Source of the DNA: Salvator merianae
Lineage: Eukaryota > Chordata > Lepidosauria > Squamata > Teiidae
Direction of reading: 5' to 3'
NCBI GenBank assembly: GCA_003586115.2
Contig: QVOM02000042.1
Span: forward strand, 73,977,673-74,041,672
Length of the DNA: 64,000 nucleotides
Shown here: positions 46,612 to 58,853 of the stretch, in pieces
How positions within the stretch are numbered: position 1 is the first letter of the stretch
Layout of the letters: the number at the start of each line of letters is the position of its first letter
Notes under the pieces: generated by a model
Databases searched by the model: none
The model's input: the letters and a program-made list of their open reading frames with translations, nothing else
Told to the model about the DNA's origin: nothing
Position numbers and translations under genes: made by a program

Positions 46612-47508
46612 AAGATCACTCAGTCCCTCCAATCACATAAAAGCATTCACAACAGAACATTCACGTGAGGCTCATAAGTCCATCCTAACTGAATTGCCTT
46701 TTTCTAACATTTAACCTTTGAGCATCATTTACTCAGCTGTTCCTTACTGTTAAATGGGTAGACTATTGCTAAACCAAACAAAGCGCCAAACAATTATTTT
46801 TCAGTGCACTTCTAACCATGTTAGAAACAAAGCACTTACAGCCATTGCTTCTTACCTCAACTGCTGTGATCTGATAAATGGAAATGATTAATTCGTAGAT
46901 GTCGTTAGGAGTGATTGGTAATACTGAGGGTCTATCTCCTGATGTTAAAAAATTGTAGCTGTTGTGATCAGAGAGGGGAAGGCTACCCTTTTTTAAACAG
47001 AGTTTTCTGATAGGAATATCATCTATGATAAAGTTGTAAAATACTGCCCTCCCCTGTTATTTTCTCAAACTGTTCGTAAAATTGCGATAATGTCCGCTTA
47101 GCAAACATCAAGATGTTATTGAACCAGCAGTAACAAATTTATAAGGCTAAACTGCAATCTTGTATGTAAGGTATTCAAGGTAGCAATAGGGACTACAGTT
47201 AAATATACAGTACACTAATATTTTATATATAATAATGTAATGCTGCATTATTGTATAATAATGTATGATACATTATTGTGCAGTAATGAAATATTGCTAC
47301 CAAGGAGGCTTGTTAGAATGACCATACTTGGATTTCAAAAAGCAGGAGATGATAAACAAAGGTCACCAACCTTTCAGAACCTTTAATTTGGAGGACATGT
47401 CATGGACACAATCTCTCTCTGGTTACGTCTTTCACTTGGACAAAGAATGAAAGATTATGAAGCTTTGAATTGTAGAAGAAGTTCTTAGACCTGTTCCTTA
47501 ACCACATA

Positions 47509-47688
47509 GGCCCTTTCTGTACTTGACCTTATTCCAGATTATATTTTGGAATAGGGATCTGCCATCGGCATGCTACTATGAACTATGGCAGACCCCACCT
47601 GGGGCCTGCTATAATCAGCACTAGTGTGTGGATAGCAAGTCCATGTTCTGGGATATAGTCCAGAATAAAGCCAAGTGCAGAAAGGGCC
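47509..47688. mobile_element. Fold-back MITE, family P3, opposite orientation
   Basis: The ends GGCCCTTTCTGTACTTGACC and the mirror of CCAAGTGCAGAAAGGGCC are near-perfect 17-bp inverted repeats, and pairing continues inward (TTATTCCAGA with TCCAGAATAA). Interior GGCCTGC and CACTAGTGTGTGG correspond to the reverse complement of 43836-43858. About 180 bp. Confidence 0.75.
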
Positions 47689-48542
47689 ACTGTTCACCTT
47701 AGATCTATTTAGACAGGGAGACGTAGTATAACAGTTCAGAGGCAGAGCTTTTGAACTATAGTAATTCCTCATATAATGCTATGCTTTGGTTCCTTCAAAC
47801 AGCTATGTAATATGAAATCATTGCTACCTATAGAAATATGGGGGTTAGGAGAGTAGTGTGCCCCTGTAAGTCAGTGGCACCATGGAGTGGAGACCCAGTC
47901 TACCGACAGGAGTCAGTGATGCTGCAGAGGTCAAATGGTGTTACTGAAAGTTTCCAGAGTCGCATTAAATGAGGAAAATTCTATTTTACGGACCATGTAA
48001 GAACAAAACTATGATGCACAGGGGATGATTGCATGTAATTCCAATTTTGTTGAATTCTAAAACTCTCAAATGAATTAACTCTCTGTAAATTCCAGCCTGT
48101 GAAGGGATGATCTTGATTAGTTGATACCTATCTTTCTCTTGAGCACTTAGTTAGTATAGATCCTTCTAAGCATGGCATAGATATAAATGCTTGAAAAGAA
48201 AAATCAGTTCCCCATACGAACTCAACTCAGAGGTGTGATGTGGGGCTGCCTTAACAGTTCAAATTTATTAGCAGCAATCTGTAGTAACCCCGTCACTGTC
48301 TAAAATGAGACACAGCTTTCTTTCTTACTTACCCTTCCTCTCCCCAACACTAGTAGATGGGTTGGAAAAATGGATGGAAGAAAATGGTGATGCTCTAGCA
48401 GAAAGTCCCTTCCTATGTCCCTCCCTTCCTTTCTGTCACATTCTCATGCATGCACAGACTTTTCTTGCTGTGAAGGTCTTTGTGTCTGCAGTATGACACT
48501 TTTGCAGAAACTATAAATATTATTATACTTATTAGGACACAG
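47689..48542. other. Gene-free intron-like stretch
   Basis: No repeat or exon recognised. Confidence 0.5.
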
Positions 48543-48884
48543 AGGCCGTTCCTGCACTACACAAGGTATCCTGCACTATGGTGGCCAGTTCTAGAGTACC
48601 TCAGCCCACCTAGAGTCCATTCTAAGGGCTGTCCACATTCCATCCCAGTTTTGGGGGGCCAGGTATGAAACTTCCTAGCTTCCAGAACTACCTGCAGGAA
48701 GTGCCCAGAAGCAATCTGGGTGCCCAGTGAAATAGAACCAGGCTTGGTATACTAGACCACAGCCTACATGCTGTCTGGAGTACTTGCTAGAACATTCCAT
48801 GGACTATTGGTTGGAGCAGAATGTGGTCCCATTTTATGTTCTGGAGCCCGCTCCAAACTCCACCTGGTGTGGACAGAGCCTTTT
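48543..48884. mobile_element. DNA element with P2/P3-type ends
   Basis: Starts GAGGCCGTTCCTGCACTA and ends GTGTGGACAGAGCCTTTT, whose reverse complement AAAAGGCTCTGTCCACAC matches the start in outline. Interior blocks (GGTATCCTGCACTATGG; TCCACATTCCATCCCAG; GGTATACTAGACCA) resemble P2 and P3. No coding capacity. Confidence 0.5.
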
Positions 48885-49626
48885 AGTGAGAGCATGACCT
48901 AAGCTAGACCACTCAATTTCCACTCCATGGAGTGGTCTAGCAGATCCCCGGGGTCAGTCTTTCAGACCATTGCAGACAGGGCCAGTGTGTGTATGTGTAT
49001 AAATATAATGCAATATTGGCTTTAGAGGGGAGGAAAATCTGCCTTCTGAGAACTATGTTCTGAAAGAAGCTGGGTGAAGGCGACAGACTATGCTGCTGGT
49101 GAATGAGCTGTCAAAGCTCCTGGATACTTAGAGAGAGATAGGAAGAAACAATCATTTATAGACTTTTATTGACTGCTAAGGTATGTTCTCAAAAACAGGC
49201 AGGGTAGAAGGCTGATCTTGCAAAGTTTAGATTGCTCCGTAGTGTACTGCAGGTACACACTGCTGTAAAGTGTACCTAGAGCATAGTATCAGTCAGCATT
49301 CTGATTTTTTTTTCAGTGATAAGTCAGAGCAAACGGTTAGGTTTTCTTCTGCAGTTAGTTTTTGTTGATCTGCAGCTGCAATATCCCCCAAATAAACACA
49401 AAACTGCAGTAACTGTATATATGTATCTGTCTGAGGGGTCGGTACAGAGGTTTTCATGTGGGCTTTTCAATAATTCTTTCTAGAGAAGAAAGAGAGAGAT
49501 GTGGCCAACCTGGAAAAGTCCTTTTCCCACAAAAGATTCAAGAGTAGGGAACCTGAAGAGCTGTAGAGCTACATTTGCTAGTGAGCTAAAGTGATCCGGG
49601 TGTGTGTATGTTGCTGTGCATCTGAT
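48885..49626. other. Gene-free stretch with one small hairpin
   Basis: CTAGACCACTC at 48904 pairs with GAGTGGTCTAG at 48930, with CATGG at the centre. Otherwise unassigned. Confidence 0.5.
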
Positions 49627-49740
49627 GCCTTGCTATTTTGACTCCTCTTTCCCAATCTTGACTGATCTCAGAAACAAAGTAAGATCAGGCTTGGTTAGTA
49701 CTTTCATGGGAGACTGCTTGGGCATATCAAGATACTGTAG
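49627..49740 (+). pseudogene. 5S rRNA-derived relic (pseudogene or 5S-type SINE head)
   Basis: The whole length of a 5S rRNA can be followed: GCCTTGCTATTTTGAC at the 5' part, CTGATCTCAGAAACAAAGTA (5S: TCTGATCTCGGAAGCTAAGC), AGATCAGGCTTGGTTAGTAC, TTTCATGGGAGACTGCTTGG and GATACTGTAG at the 3' end. Length 114 against about 120 for a gene. The internal promoter region is mutated (AAACAAAGTA in place of AAGCTAAGCA) and no T-run terminator follows directly, so it should be non-functional. 5S-derived SINEs are known in lizards; no conserved SINE body is seen behind it here, so a simple pseudogene is equally likely. Confidence 0.85.
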
Positions 49741-52700
49741 ACTAGAGTAGGAAGTTTCAACAACTTCTGTATTTTTTCCTAAAAGCTGCATGAATTTGTC
49801 CATGAAATGACTTAATCGTCAAACTCAACTCAGTGGCACCTTTACCTCCCACTCGAATAAGCAAAAGTAGTTGCTAAGTGCAAATATCTTCAGTCCATAT
49901 GTTTTCTCATACCATTGAGCATTTCCCCACTCCCAGAGTGCAGTGGGACAGTGCATATTCATAAGAACTGTAGGATTGCAGCCATGTTTTACGTTAAAAA
50001 AAACACTGTCTCAGGTTAATAATTTTCTATTTAGCTTCAGCCTCTTGATCCTACATGGTATCAATTCCTCAAAAATGTTTTGTTTTATGTATTGCTGTAC
50101 TTACATGGCCAAATGCATTAAACTGCTTGTCTCTCTCTCTTTCTTTTTTTGTCTTTTCTTTTCAGATGCTATGCCTGGTTTTCCTATAAACATATTTTCC
50201 CTTTTGAGAGAGAGAAAGATTAAGTATCATTAAATATGACACTCTGACTGCAATGCCTGATATTCCAATAAACTGAAGAGAAAATCAGACATAGCAGGTA
50301 GACAAACAGACTGTATGCTGCAGCTGCACAGTATGGAGCAGAACCTTCAAGCAGTGCATTTGAAGTTGTATACCTGTTGCATCCATCTGGGCATATAATA
50401 TGTTTGATAGATGCTTTCATCCAGGCAGTCCATTTACACATCAGCAAAGGACCCCATAAATGCTGTAGTATATTTTTCTATTTTTCCTCCCAATCCCAGC
50501 TTTTTGCCTCCCTTCATATAACACTGTGGGGGTAATTTGCAGTAATTTATGAATGGCAAACAGTTGTTCCTATATTACAGCCATATCTAGAGTGGAGTAG
50601 ACTTCCTTTTTGGTTTTAGTTTGTTGCTGCTGCTAGTTATTCTCTGCTCAGAGGAATTCCTTTTAACCATTGTCTTTATCCATCTTGCCAGTAGTTTATC
50701 CCCTGATTCAGGCACTCATCCAAAACTAAAGTAGTTGCAAGAAGATGGCAAACTAAGCAAGGAGTATTATTGGAATTTAATCCATGCTTACGATGGTTGT
50801 ATTATGTTCTGGGTTTTTTCCTAATTGTCAGAGAAAATCGTCTGTTAAGAAAATGATTGAAAAATTTATGCTAATATAACAGAAATAGCTTGGTATATAA
50901 AAATGCTGGTGCAAAAACTTTAGATTTGGGGTCTGTATGATCTGACTCCACAAAAATCTCAATTTATGGGTATACTAAAGCATCTTGTTTGCTCCATGAA
51001 TATGTGAATTTATAAAAGCATTCGGACATTCTTCTGTATCAAGCACATAGATATTTCCAAGAACAAAATGTATGTTGAAACCTTGAAGAAGACTGAGTTC
51101 CATGCACCATTCCTTCCACAGTTCATTGAGCAATTGGAGGAACTAGTCATGTGAATCCATCCTTGGAACTCCTATAAAAAATTAACTTATGAATCAAAGT
51201 TGATGGTTAATGAAAGCCATTTTTGTAATCCTTCAAGTTGGTTGGTTGGAATAGGTAAGGGGCACAGTCTCAGGCTCAGTGAAGCTTGAATTCCATTGAA
51301 ATCAATGAGACATAACTTGCAAAGTGCTGTGCTTATGTCACTGCTTGAAAATGCTTCCAGTTGCATTTAACTTGTATCTCAGCAGGTCAGGGCATATTCT
51401 AAATATTCAGTGTTGAATTTCAAGGGTCATTTAGAGCAACAGCAATAATGTGGGCTTTAGTTCCCATTATAGCCAAAGGACCTACCTTATAGGTAAAGTC
51501 CATGCCTTCCATGTGCATTCTGTTAAATATCCATCTTCATAATTCTTTCATTTGCTGAAGCGTCTTTGAGGTTCAGAAGGGCATTCTTTGCTCTAATGAA
51601 GTAGACTCTAATTTTGTCTGTTACCTTCTGTCCCTTTTCCTGTTTACGTTATCTCAAGAATCTGTATGTTTATAATGCAGAAGAGGGAAAGGTATGAAAT
51701 TAAATACAATCATTGCTTGTGTAACAGATTTTTGTACGGCATGAGTTTGCTTTTACATCATGGGTTAAATGTTACTCCTTTTGTTTAATGCAGTCCAGGA
51801 AACTTTGGCCTCACAAGGAACCATTGGCATAAATGGATAGATTGCACCTCCACACCCCTGCATCACTGACTTATTGATAGTCTGCCCCTTACACACTGAC
51901 CTGCTTTGTTCCTCCAAGCTTCCCCTAAATCCTGGTTTTCCATACATGACAATTACTTGCATAACATGGTTTACTCCACATAGTGCTTTATGGTAACCCG
52001 GAAGGGTACTGTAGTATTTACTCACTTTGCTTTGCAACACTTTATATTAAGCCTAAAGTATTAGGAAACATAAAACTATGACATACAGATCTAATTCTGT
52101 AAGGCAGGGAAAATCTGAACACTTTCTGTACAATAGCTTAAAAGAGGGAGAGTAAATAAAGATATTGTTTCAATGTCAGCAGTGGGTTGAAATCAATGTC
52201 AGACTTTGTTAATGAAGAAAAAGTAAAGGCCGAGTTTGTTGCTGTGAATTGACTGTAACTAATACTTTTCTCGCTTTTCAAATGTTCTTGAACAAATTGA
52301 ATTTTTTTTTGGCTTATTCTTTAAATCTGGAACAATTGTGGCTCCATTCATTGGGAGCCATTAGCACTTGCAGCTACAGGTGGTGGAAAAACTGAGAGAA
52401 TTGGAACTACAAATAAGAATAAGCTGACTGCTTTTCTCCAAATGACTTCATCAAGTTGCTATGCTAACTTGAGTTTGTAAATAAGCTCAACAGTTTTGTT
52501 GGGTATCTCAGAATATCAGTGAAGCTTCTAGAATAACTGGATGAGATTCATTAGGTCTGTGATTCTTGTGTCAGTTACTCTAGAACAGTCCCATTAGATT
52601 GATGGGAAAAAACACTAAATAAATTATTTTATATGGAGACATCTCTGGGAGAAAGACCAGTTTGGTCTTTCTTTTGAACAGATATACAATAAGAATAATC

Positions 52701-53168
52701 AATGTTTAGTTTTTTTAGGGTGGATTCCAAATATTTTTACGAGACGAATCAGTCTGTTAAAATGATAAATATACCTCAAAGTATAATCATAACACATAGC
52801 TCCACTTGAACTGTAAAGAATACTTACAATGTACTGGCATACATAATGTGCAAAAATGCATGTAAAAGTGGTAAATCTGATCTAAATATCCTGACAGAAA
52901 AGAGTAGAATCTCATCTGTGTAGACAGTAGGTGGATCTCCTGACAGATGTCTGCAATGAAAACATTCCTTTCTTCCTCTCCTTTTATTTATTCTCTCTGT
53001 TTGAGATGCTGGCCAAATTCATCTCATATTTCCAAGGCTTTTGTAGCAAAAATAGAGGGGAAAGGGCAAAAGTACTGAAAACTGCCTTAAGATGCCTTAA
53101 GCTTCAACCTGTAACAGTGTCTCTCTGAAGCCTGCTTAATTAAAATTATTTAAGCTGCTGGAACTTCT
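49741..53168. other. Gene-free intron-like stretch, nothing recognised
   Basis: AT-rich; several short frames of under 100 codons without motifs. No repeat family named. Confidence 0.5.
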
Positions 53169-53650
53169 AAGGTCCTTTCTGTACTTGCCAGTAGTGCAGA
53201 CCAAGAAGGAGTCTATGGGCCTACACTCTGGTGTAATTTAAGGGAGGCCCCTCCCCCTCCTAGTACACTCCATCTGCAGATGAGGGAGCATAGACTGGGC
53301 TAGGGCATCCAAAATGGCATCCTGGTCTTGTCTACCAGCATACTAGGGGATGGTATCCCAGACCCGTTTTGGCATCGTAATAAGGCATGCCATCACAGTG
53401 CCCCCCTGGGAGCTCCAAAGGCCAGCAACTTTCATTCCTGGCCTTTGTAGTATTCAGAGGCTCCCCACACTGACTCTGCAACTGGCACAAGCTTCAGAGA
53501 TGGTACAGGGGCTGGCACAGAACAGGCCATCCCAATGCAGATTTCCTTGTTCTGTGCTAGGAGCACTCCATCCCGGCTATGGGATGGATTACCTATCCCT
53601 GTTCAGAGCATCTCATTCTGATCCAAGGGAAAGTGTGGAAACAGCCTCAG
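53169..53650 (-). mobile_element. DNA element, family P2, inverted full copy
   Basis: The left end AAGGTCCTTTCTGTACTTG is related to the reverse complement of the right end (AAGTGTGGAAACAGCC gives GGCTGTTTCCACACTT). On the minus strand it has GCTCTGAACAGGGATAG, then GCCAGGAATGAAAGTTGC, TGGCCTTTGGAGCTCCC, GCCAAAACGGGTCTGG and ATGCCATTTTGGATGCCCTA. These are collinear with the copy at 58854-59350. About 482 bp. The 158-codon frame over its right half runs into a microsatellite and is spurious. Confidence 0.75.
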
Positions 53651-53678
53651 ATCCTCTCACACACACTAGTACCCTAAG

Positions 53679-53726
53679 TCCCTCCCTCCCTCCCTCCCTC
53701 CCTCCCTCCCTCTTTCTTTCTTTCTT

Positions 53727-53791
<65 letters not shown>
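53679..53791. repeat. Compound microsatellite (CCCT)(CTTT)(CT)(TA)
   Basis: Four successive simple-repeat types in 113 bases: CCCT units at 53679-53710, CTTT at 53711-53731, CT to about 53757, then TA to 53791. Starts 29 bases after the P2 element's end. Confidence 0.95.
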
Positions 53792-53792
<1 letters not shown>

Positions 53793-55890
53793 AGACTTAC
53801 ACTGCGCAGATCATAATTTCAGATAATTTTTAATGTGTTATTTCAAATAGCAAAACTCCAAATTAAGTCCAGCGATTCAGCAAAACTTCAGGAAGAAACA
53901 CTTGAGGTGGTCTTTTGAATATTTCAAAAGACCTACAGGATTTCTAAAATCAGCCCTGTGTTTAGGTATGGAAGCTTGACTTTATTGGCTTTTTGGAAAG
54001 GAAGGAGTTCCTGCTCAGGGGCATTTGTACTCAACATCATCTTCCTGGTTTTGGACACTGGGCAAGTAATGATGGGCTTGTTAGAATGTACAATGAAGTG
54101 GTCAGGTCACAAATAATGAAGAAAAAGAGACACTTTTAAAAACAATGCCATTACATGTTCTGGAGTTTCACCCACCAAACATACTCCAGAAGGCTGAGGG
54201 AAGCTACTGATCACAGGTGCATCCAGGTAAGATCATTTTCACCTTTCCAGGAGACATGTGAAGTCATAATACTGTGCTTAAACACAGGACTCTGTTTTGA
54301 GGTTGCAGTAGCTGTTTTGAAGTAACTGATAGCAGCATGTGCATACTGCTGATAAAGTCTCCTTGATCATCAGTATCCACAGGATTGCCAGGTGGAATGT
54401 GTAGAGGAAATTAATGCACATGTATATTTATTTCTTTACAGCATTTTTAGGCCGGCTTTATTCCAGAGAGTTTAAGCTGGCATGCATTATTTTCTTCTCC
54501 TCTGTTTAGCCTTGCACCAGTTCCATGAGGTAGATAATAACCTTATCTAACTGTCCCAGGTCACCCACCTTGCTTCCAAGCCCAAACAAGGTTTTCAATC
54601 ACAGTTATCTAAGTCCTAAGTCCAATGTTCTGGATGCTACATTATGCTGGCACTTTTCTTTAAACCACAATGAAAAAGAAAGGAAGGAGATCCAATTATT
54701 TAACCTAGGTTTTGTTAAAGCTGAAGAACTTTCTTTTAAGATCATAGCTCACAGTGGTGGGCCACCATAACCACAGTGTTCAACAAAGAGACAGGCTACC
54801 TGATCTCCTCTCCACCCTGGTGTGCCTGAGAGCATCTTAACACCAAAAGAGTGGAAGATCCACTTTTTGTGGCTGTCCTAAGATGCCCCAGCCAGTTCTT
54901 CCTTCCCAGTTCCCTACTGTCATCAGGACTGCAGTGCTGGGGTGGCAAGTTTAAACTGTTGGTAAAGCACATGGAAGTGGGTTTTCTTTTCTTCTCAGTA
55001 CCATGGTGAAGTTCAGCTGATTGGAGGAGGCTGCATCTAATCTGTTCTGTGCTGCCTAAATGTCTGCCACTGGCATACAGCCTGGCACTGGAATTTGAAA
55101 CTGGTTGGAGGAAAACCAATACATTTTCCTTTACTTGATTTCCATATATATTCAGGAGCATCTGACGCTAAAGGGCAAACTGGGCAGAACTGCCCCACTG
55201 TGAGGTAGATTAAACTGGCCCCGCCATACCTCTGTTGTCCATATTTTAACTGGGAGTTGGCTAATCCACTGTGTTGAGTGGGGTCAGTTTTCATGTGCAT
55301 TTGCATAGAATTGCAGCTGTATACCGTGTCCTCCCGACTGTTACTTTATCTTTTCTGACTCACTTCCTTCAACCCATGTTACCCATCTCAGGCACAACCC
55401 AACAGACCCAACCCACTATTGTCCTCATATAAATGGCCCAGAGATTTGCACAACCAAATCTTGCACTGTATGACTTCAGATGGAGTAGGCCGGCTGTGGT
55501 TCTTCAAGTCGTATGTTGCTGCTTTAGGGCAGCAAAGCAAAGCATGTTGATTCTTGACTCAGCATTTTTAACCCTATTTTGCACCATATAAAGCACACTG
55601 GCCTATAAGACCCACTTATAATTTGCCAAGGAATACTTAGGAAACTTAAATGTAAAAATAAGGTGCAGGGTGATTTTAGGATAAATTATTTACTGCAAAA
55701 ATATAGCATGATTGTCACACAAGAGATGTAGTTTAAATTTAGATCTTGGAAACAGTAATTAATTTTTGGACAGCAAGGAAACCGTCACCTTTCCCCAATC
55801 TTTCAGGGCTTATGTGTCAACTTTGGGTGCCATTAATAGTAGGCAAGGTCATTGTATGAGTGCTTTTGTATGTGTGCATGTATACACAAA
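53792..55890. other. Gene-free intron-like stretch
   Basis: Holds the MIR/L2 remnant at 54427-54590. Nothing else recognised. Confidence 0.5.
54427..54590 (-). repeat. MIR/L2-related remnant
   Basis: TATTTATTTCTTTACAGC, then TTTAGGCCGGCTTTATTCC, CCATGAGGTAGATAATAA and CAGGTCACCCACCTTGC, is the same reverse-complemented layout as 8447-8600, more diverged. Confidence 0.5.
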
Positions 55891-56262
55891 AGGCTGCATT
55901 CAGAGCAGGTGTAGAACCTGGGAGTAACCTGGGGCTATGTTGGGATTGCCAGACATATCCATGGCAATCCCAGCATAGCCCTGGGATGTTGTTCTGGCAA
56001 AATCCCAGAAAAATCCTAGTATATCACTATAGCAGGAAAAGGAACTCTCAACCTGTCTTTTCCTGCTAGCAGACGCTGCTAGACACCGGGAGGCACCACC
56101 TTGCAATTGACCACTGTACATTGCAGCAATCATGCACTTCTGAGTATTTCATGCCATCAAAATACCCAAATGTACACAACAAGCAATTATTCTGGAGGCG
56201 TTTTGTGCCAGAATATTGCTAAATAGTATTTTGGGGCAATATTTGGAGGAGGTCAAAGCTAT
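55891..56262 (+). mobile_element. Fold-back DNA element, family P1
   Basis: Starts AGGCTGCATTCAGAGCAG. First hairpin at 55931-55982 (GGGCTATG, GGGATTGCCA paired with TGGCAATCCCAGCATAGCCC). Second hairpin at 56192-56221 (AGCAATTATTCTGG paired with CCAGAATATTGCT). Between them, ATGCACTTCTGAGTATTTCA and ATCAAAATACCCAAATGTA match the P1 copy at 8656-9129 (CACACTTCTGGGTATTC; GGCAAAATACCCAGAGGTA). Confidence 0.65.
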
Positions 56263-57224
56263 AGTTCAGAGGATCAACTGAGTGAAGCATTACTGTCCCT
56301 CACTGCTGTACTGGATGGAAGAGTTTTAGCCTATTCACCAATTCACTCATTCTATTTTCTCACTGCTGCCAGTACCAAAATCCACACATCACCAGGCACA
56401 GCAGGGAAAATTGCTTGAAGCTGAACCTTCTGGTTACTGAATAGGGGTTAGTCATTCCAGATTTAACCAATTGCAATTTATGCCATATGTTTGTCTGATA
56501 GATTTAATTGTTGTCTTGGTTAAAGCAGTACTATCGTCCTAGTCTCTGACTCAGATGGTAATTCAGTCTGCTGGTTTATTGTGGCTTTGCTGTTATTAAG
56601 AACCATCAGGTTACATGAATATGCCATGCTATTTTATTGGCAAAGATGCAAATGTTGTTTGTGTTTATCTTCTCATGGGAAGTTGCCGAGGATTGAACCT
56701 ATGACTTACTTAACAGGCAATTGCTCTGCCACTAAGTTACAGCATACCCACTGTCAGTTTAGTCCAGCAATAAAATTGCTGCAATTACCATAACTATTTG
56801 ACTCCCTGAAGGACCCTTTGGTTGCCTAAGTAAGAAAAGGGATGAGGACTCTCTAAGGATAGTGAAGACGTGAAAAGGTAGAGAATAATCATTCACATAA
56901 ACCATTGCAGACAAATGTTTATATAAGTGTTTTACAGTTAATACTTGTTCCTTGTATTTCTAGCCTATCCTTCACCTGAAGGCTTGAAGGCAGGTAACAA
57001 TTATTGATTCCAGTCACAAGAATTAATTTGCAATATTATCACCACCAGATTCCTTGAAAGAAATTTGACCACCATCCCTATCACATTTTCTCCTTCTCTC
57101 CCGCCCCTACTGATCTTTCCCTTCCTCACTATTTGAGTTTGTTTTCTTCCTAATAACACTGGAAGTCTCTAGAAGAAGAGTCTACGTGTCCCTCCTGCTG
57201 GGCCAGGAAGCCTGGCAAGTGCAG
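56263..57224. other. Gene-free stretch
   Basis: Holds the tRNA-like SINE piece at 56674-56752; nothing else recognised. Confidence 0.5.
56674..56752 (-). repeat. tRNA-derived SINE head, minus orientation
   Basis: On the minus strand: GCTGTAACTTAGTGGCAGAG (A-box region), CAATTGCCTGTTAAGTAAGT (anticodon-arm region) and AGGTTCAATCCTCGG (B box). Same tRNA-derived type as 20862-20932. Not a complete tRNA fold. Confidence 0.7.
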
Positions 57225-57494
57225 CCATCCTGAGTAGCTTTAAGAAAGGGTTAGACAAATTCATGGAGGACAGGTGTATTAACAGTTACCAGATTTGATA
57301 CCTAGGTAACGCCTCTGGGTTGGAGAGACAGGAAGGATGCCTCTAAAGGGCATTTATAGGGAGTCGAGAGCAGGTTAAACTTTTGCTTTTGTCTTCTGCT
57401 TGAGAATGCCCAGAAGCAGTTGGAGGGCCACAGGATGCTGAACTTGATGGGCTGTGGCCTGATCCAGAAGGGCTTCTCTAATGTTTTTATATTC
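57225..57494 (+). mobile_element. CR1 LINE 3' end
   Basis: AGCTTTAAGAAAGGGTTAGA, CAAATTCATGGAGGACAGG, CTAGGTAACGCCTCTGG, GGATGCCTCTAAAGGGC, CTTGAGAATGCCCAGAAGC, GAACTTGATGGGC and CTGATCCAGAAGGGCTTCTC follow the CR1 3' region seen at 27.1-27.4 kb. Confidence 0.85.
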
Positions 57495-58853
57495 ATTGCG
57501 ACCACCTTTCCCTAGTGGCTTGAAGTTCATTTTTAACTTGCATTGCAAATTCAATAGAGTGCATGTTCTAGGAAGCCCCACAAGAGCTAGACAAAGGGAA
57601 GTGTTATGCAAGTAAGGTGTTGGCCAGCCAGCAAATTAAATGATCCAGCAGTCTGAAACTGTTGCCTGAGTTATCACATGGAGGAGCCAGCCCTGAGCAC
57701 CACTACAGTCACAACCATTGAAAAAGGTGAAGTAAGATAACCAGAAGGAAGGAAGTGGGAGGCAATCTTACAGGGACATTAGAACTTTGTTTCTCTCACT
57801 CTTCCCCTTTTGTTGTTTTGCCTGTCAGTTACAACTTGTGACTAATGAATGTCCATTTGCAATTAAAACCAAGTAAGCATTAGGTGGAGAAAATCTGTGT
57901 AACATCAAGAGGAAGAATAACCATATGTTCAAAGAAGATATGACCAAGTTAAGAGTGAGGGAATTATTCTTTGAAATGAATGATAACTCTAACTCCTAGC
58001 ATTGTATTTTTGTTTTTAATAGTAAAAACATTTCATGAGCTCTTGGCATGCCTGTCTGGTTTTTGTTTGAAAGAGAAAAAATAAGACCTTTTAGCCTGGA
58101 TGTAATGCATGAATTACTTCAAATACGTCATGAAAAAATTAAAGAACAATTTGATAATTAATCTTCTCTAAAGAGTTTAAATACATCCATCCTTTGTGGA
58201 CTAATTTCAGTCACTGTTCAGTCATCTTTTGCTTGGAAATGGCAAGGACTACTCTGCTATAACTAATGGAATGCAGTTAAGGTGGGGAGGGCATACCGAA
58301 AATGCTGCAGCTTGGTTGTACAGTCTGTAATACCTGTGTACCCGAAGACAGTCCCTATGCAGCAGGCACGGAGAAGTGTTCTGGTCACTGTGCAAATATT
58401 GATAGAAGGGAAAGGCAGAACATGTTTTGTTTCTGGTGTAAAAAAGTTGAGGTTTGTTAGTTATGCGAGGATTTTAAAACACGGATGACTAATAAAGCTC
58501 ACAGGGTTACATTGCATGCATGGTTTCTCCTTCTGTGGCCATTGGGAAAGAAGGGAGAAATTCCTTATTAAACATCAGAAGCACAGGAATGTCTTGTGCT
58601 GACTGCAAGACTTGACTTTTTTATCTGAAGAGTTCCATGCCTGTTGTCAAAGAAGTGCTCCTTCCTGTTAGTTGTTTCCTATTAGAACCACAAGCAAAAC
58701 AATTTCCCAATAAAGCCAGTAAAGTTCTCCAACAAGCATTGCATAATGCAATAAAACAAGCAATCAAGCAAACGAGAGAGGGAGAGAATCTAAAATTCAG
58801 TATGTTCAGAATATTTCAAATTGCTGTTATTGCTTGATGCTCTTTAAAAATTT
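57495..58853. other. Gene-free intron-like stretch, nothing recognised
   Basis: Unassigned DNA with short frames only. Confidence 0.5.

Larger units (their letters stand above)
44691..47508. other. Gene-free intron-like stretch
   Basis: Contains an AT palindromic tract (44764-44835) and a compound TG/AG microsatellite (46555-46609). No exon recognised. Confidence 0.45.

Noticed and set aside
49627..49740. Functional 5S rRNA gene
   Set aside because: Multiple substitutions in the internal promoter and stems and no downstream T-run terminator.
53350..53826. 158-codon plus-strand frame
   Set aside because: It lies antisense across a P2 transposon and continues through a microsatellite, giving Ser/Leu/Pro repeats.
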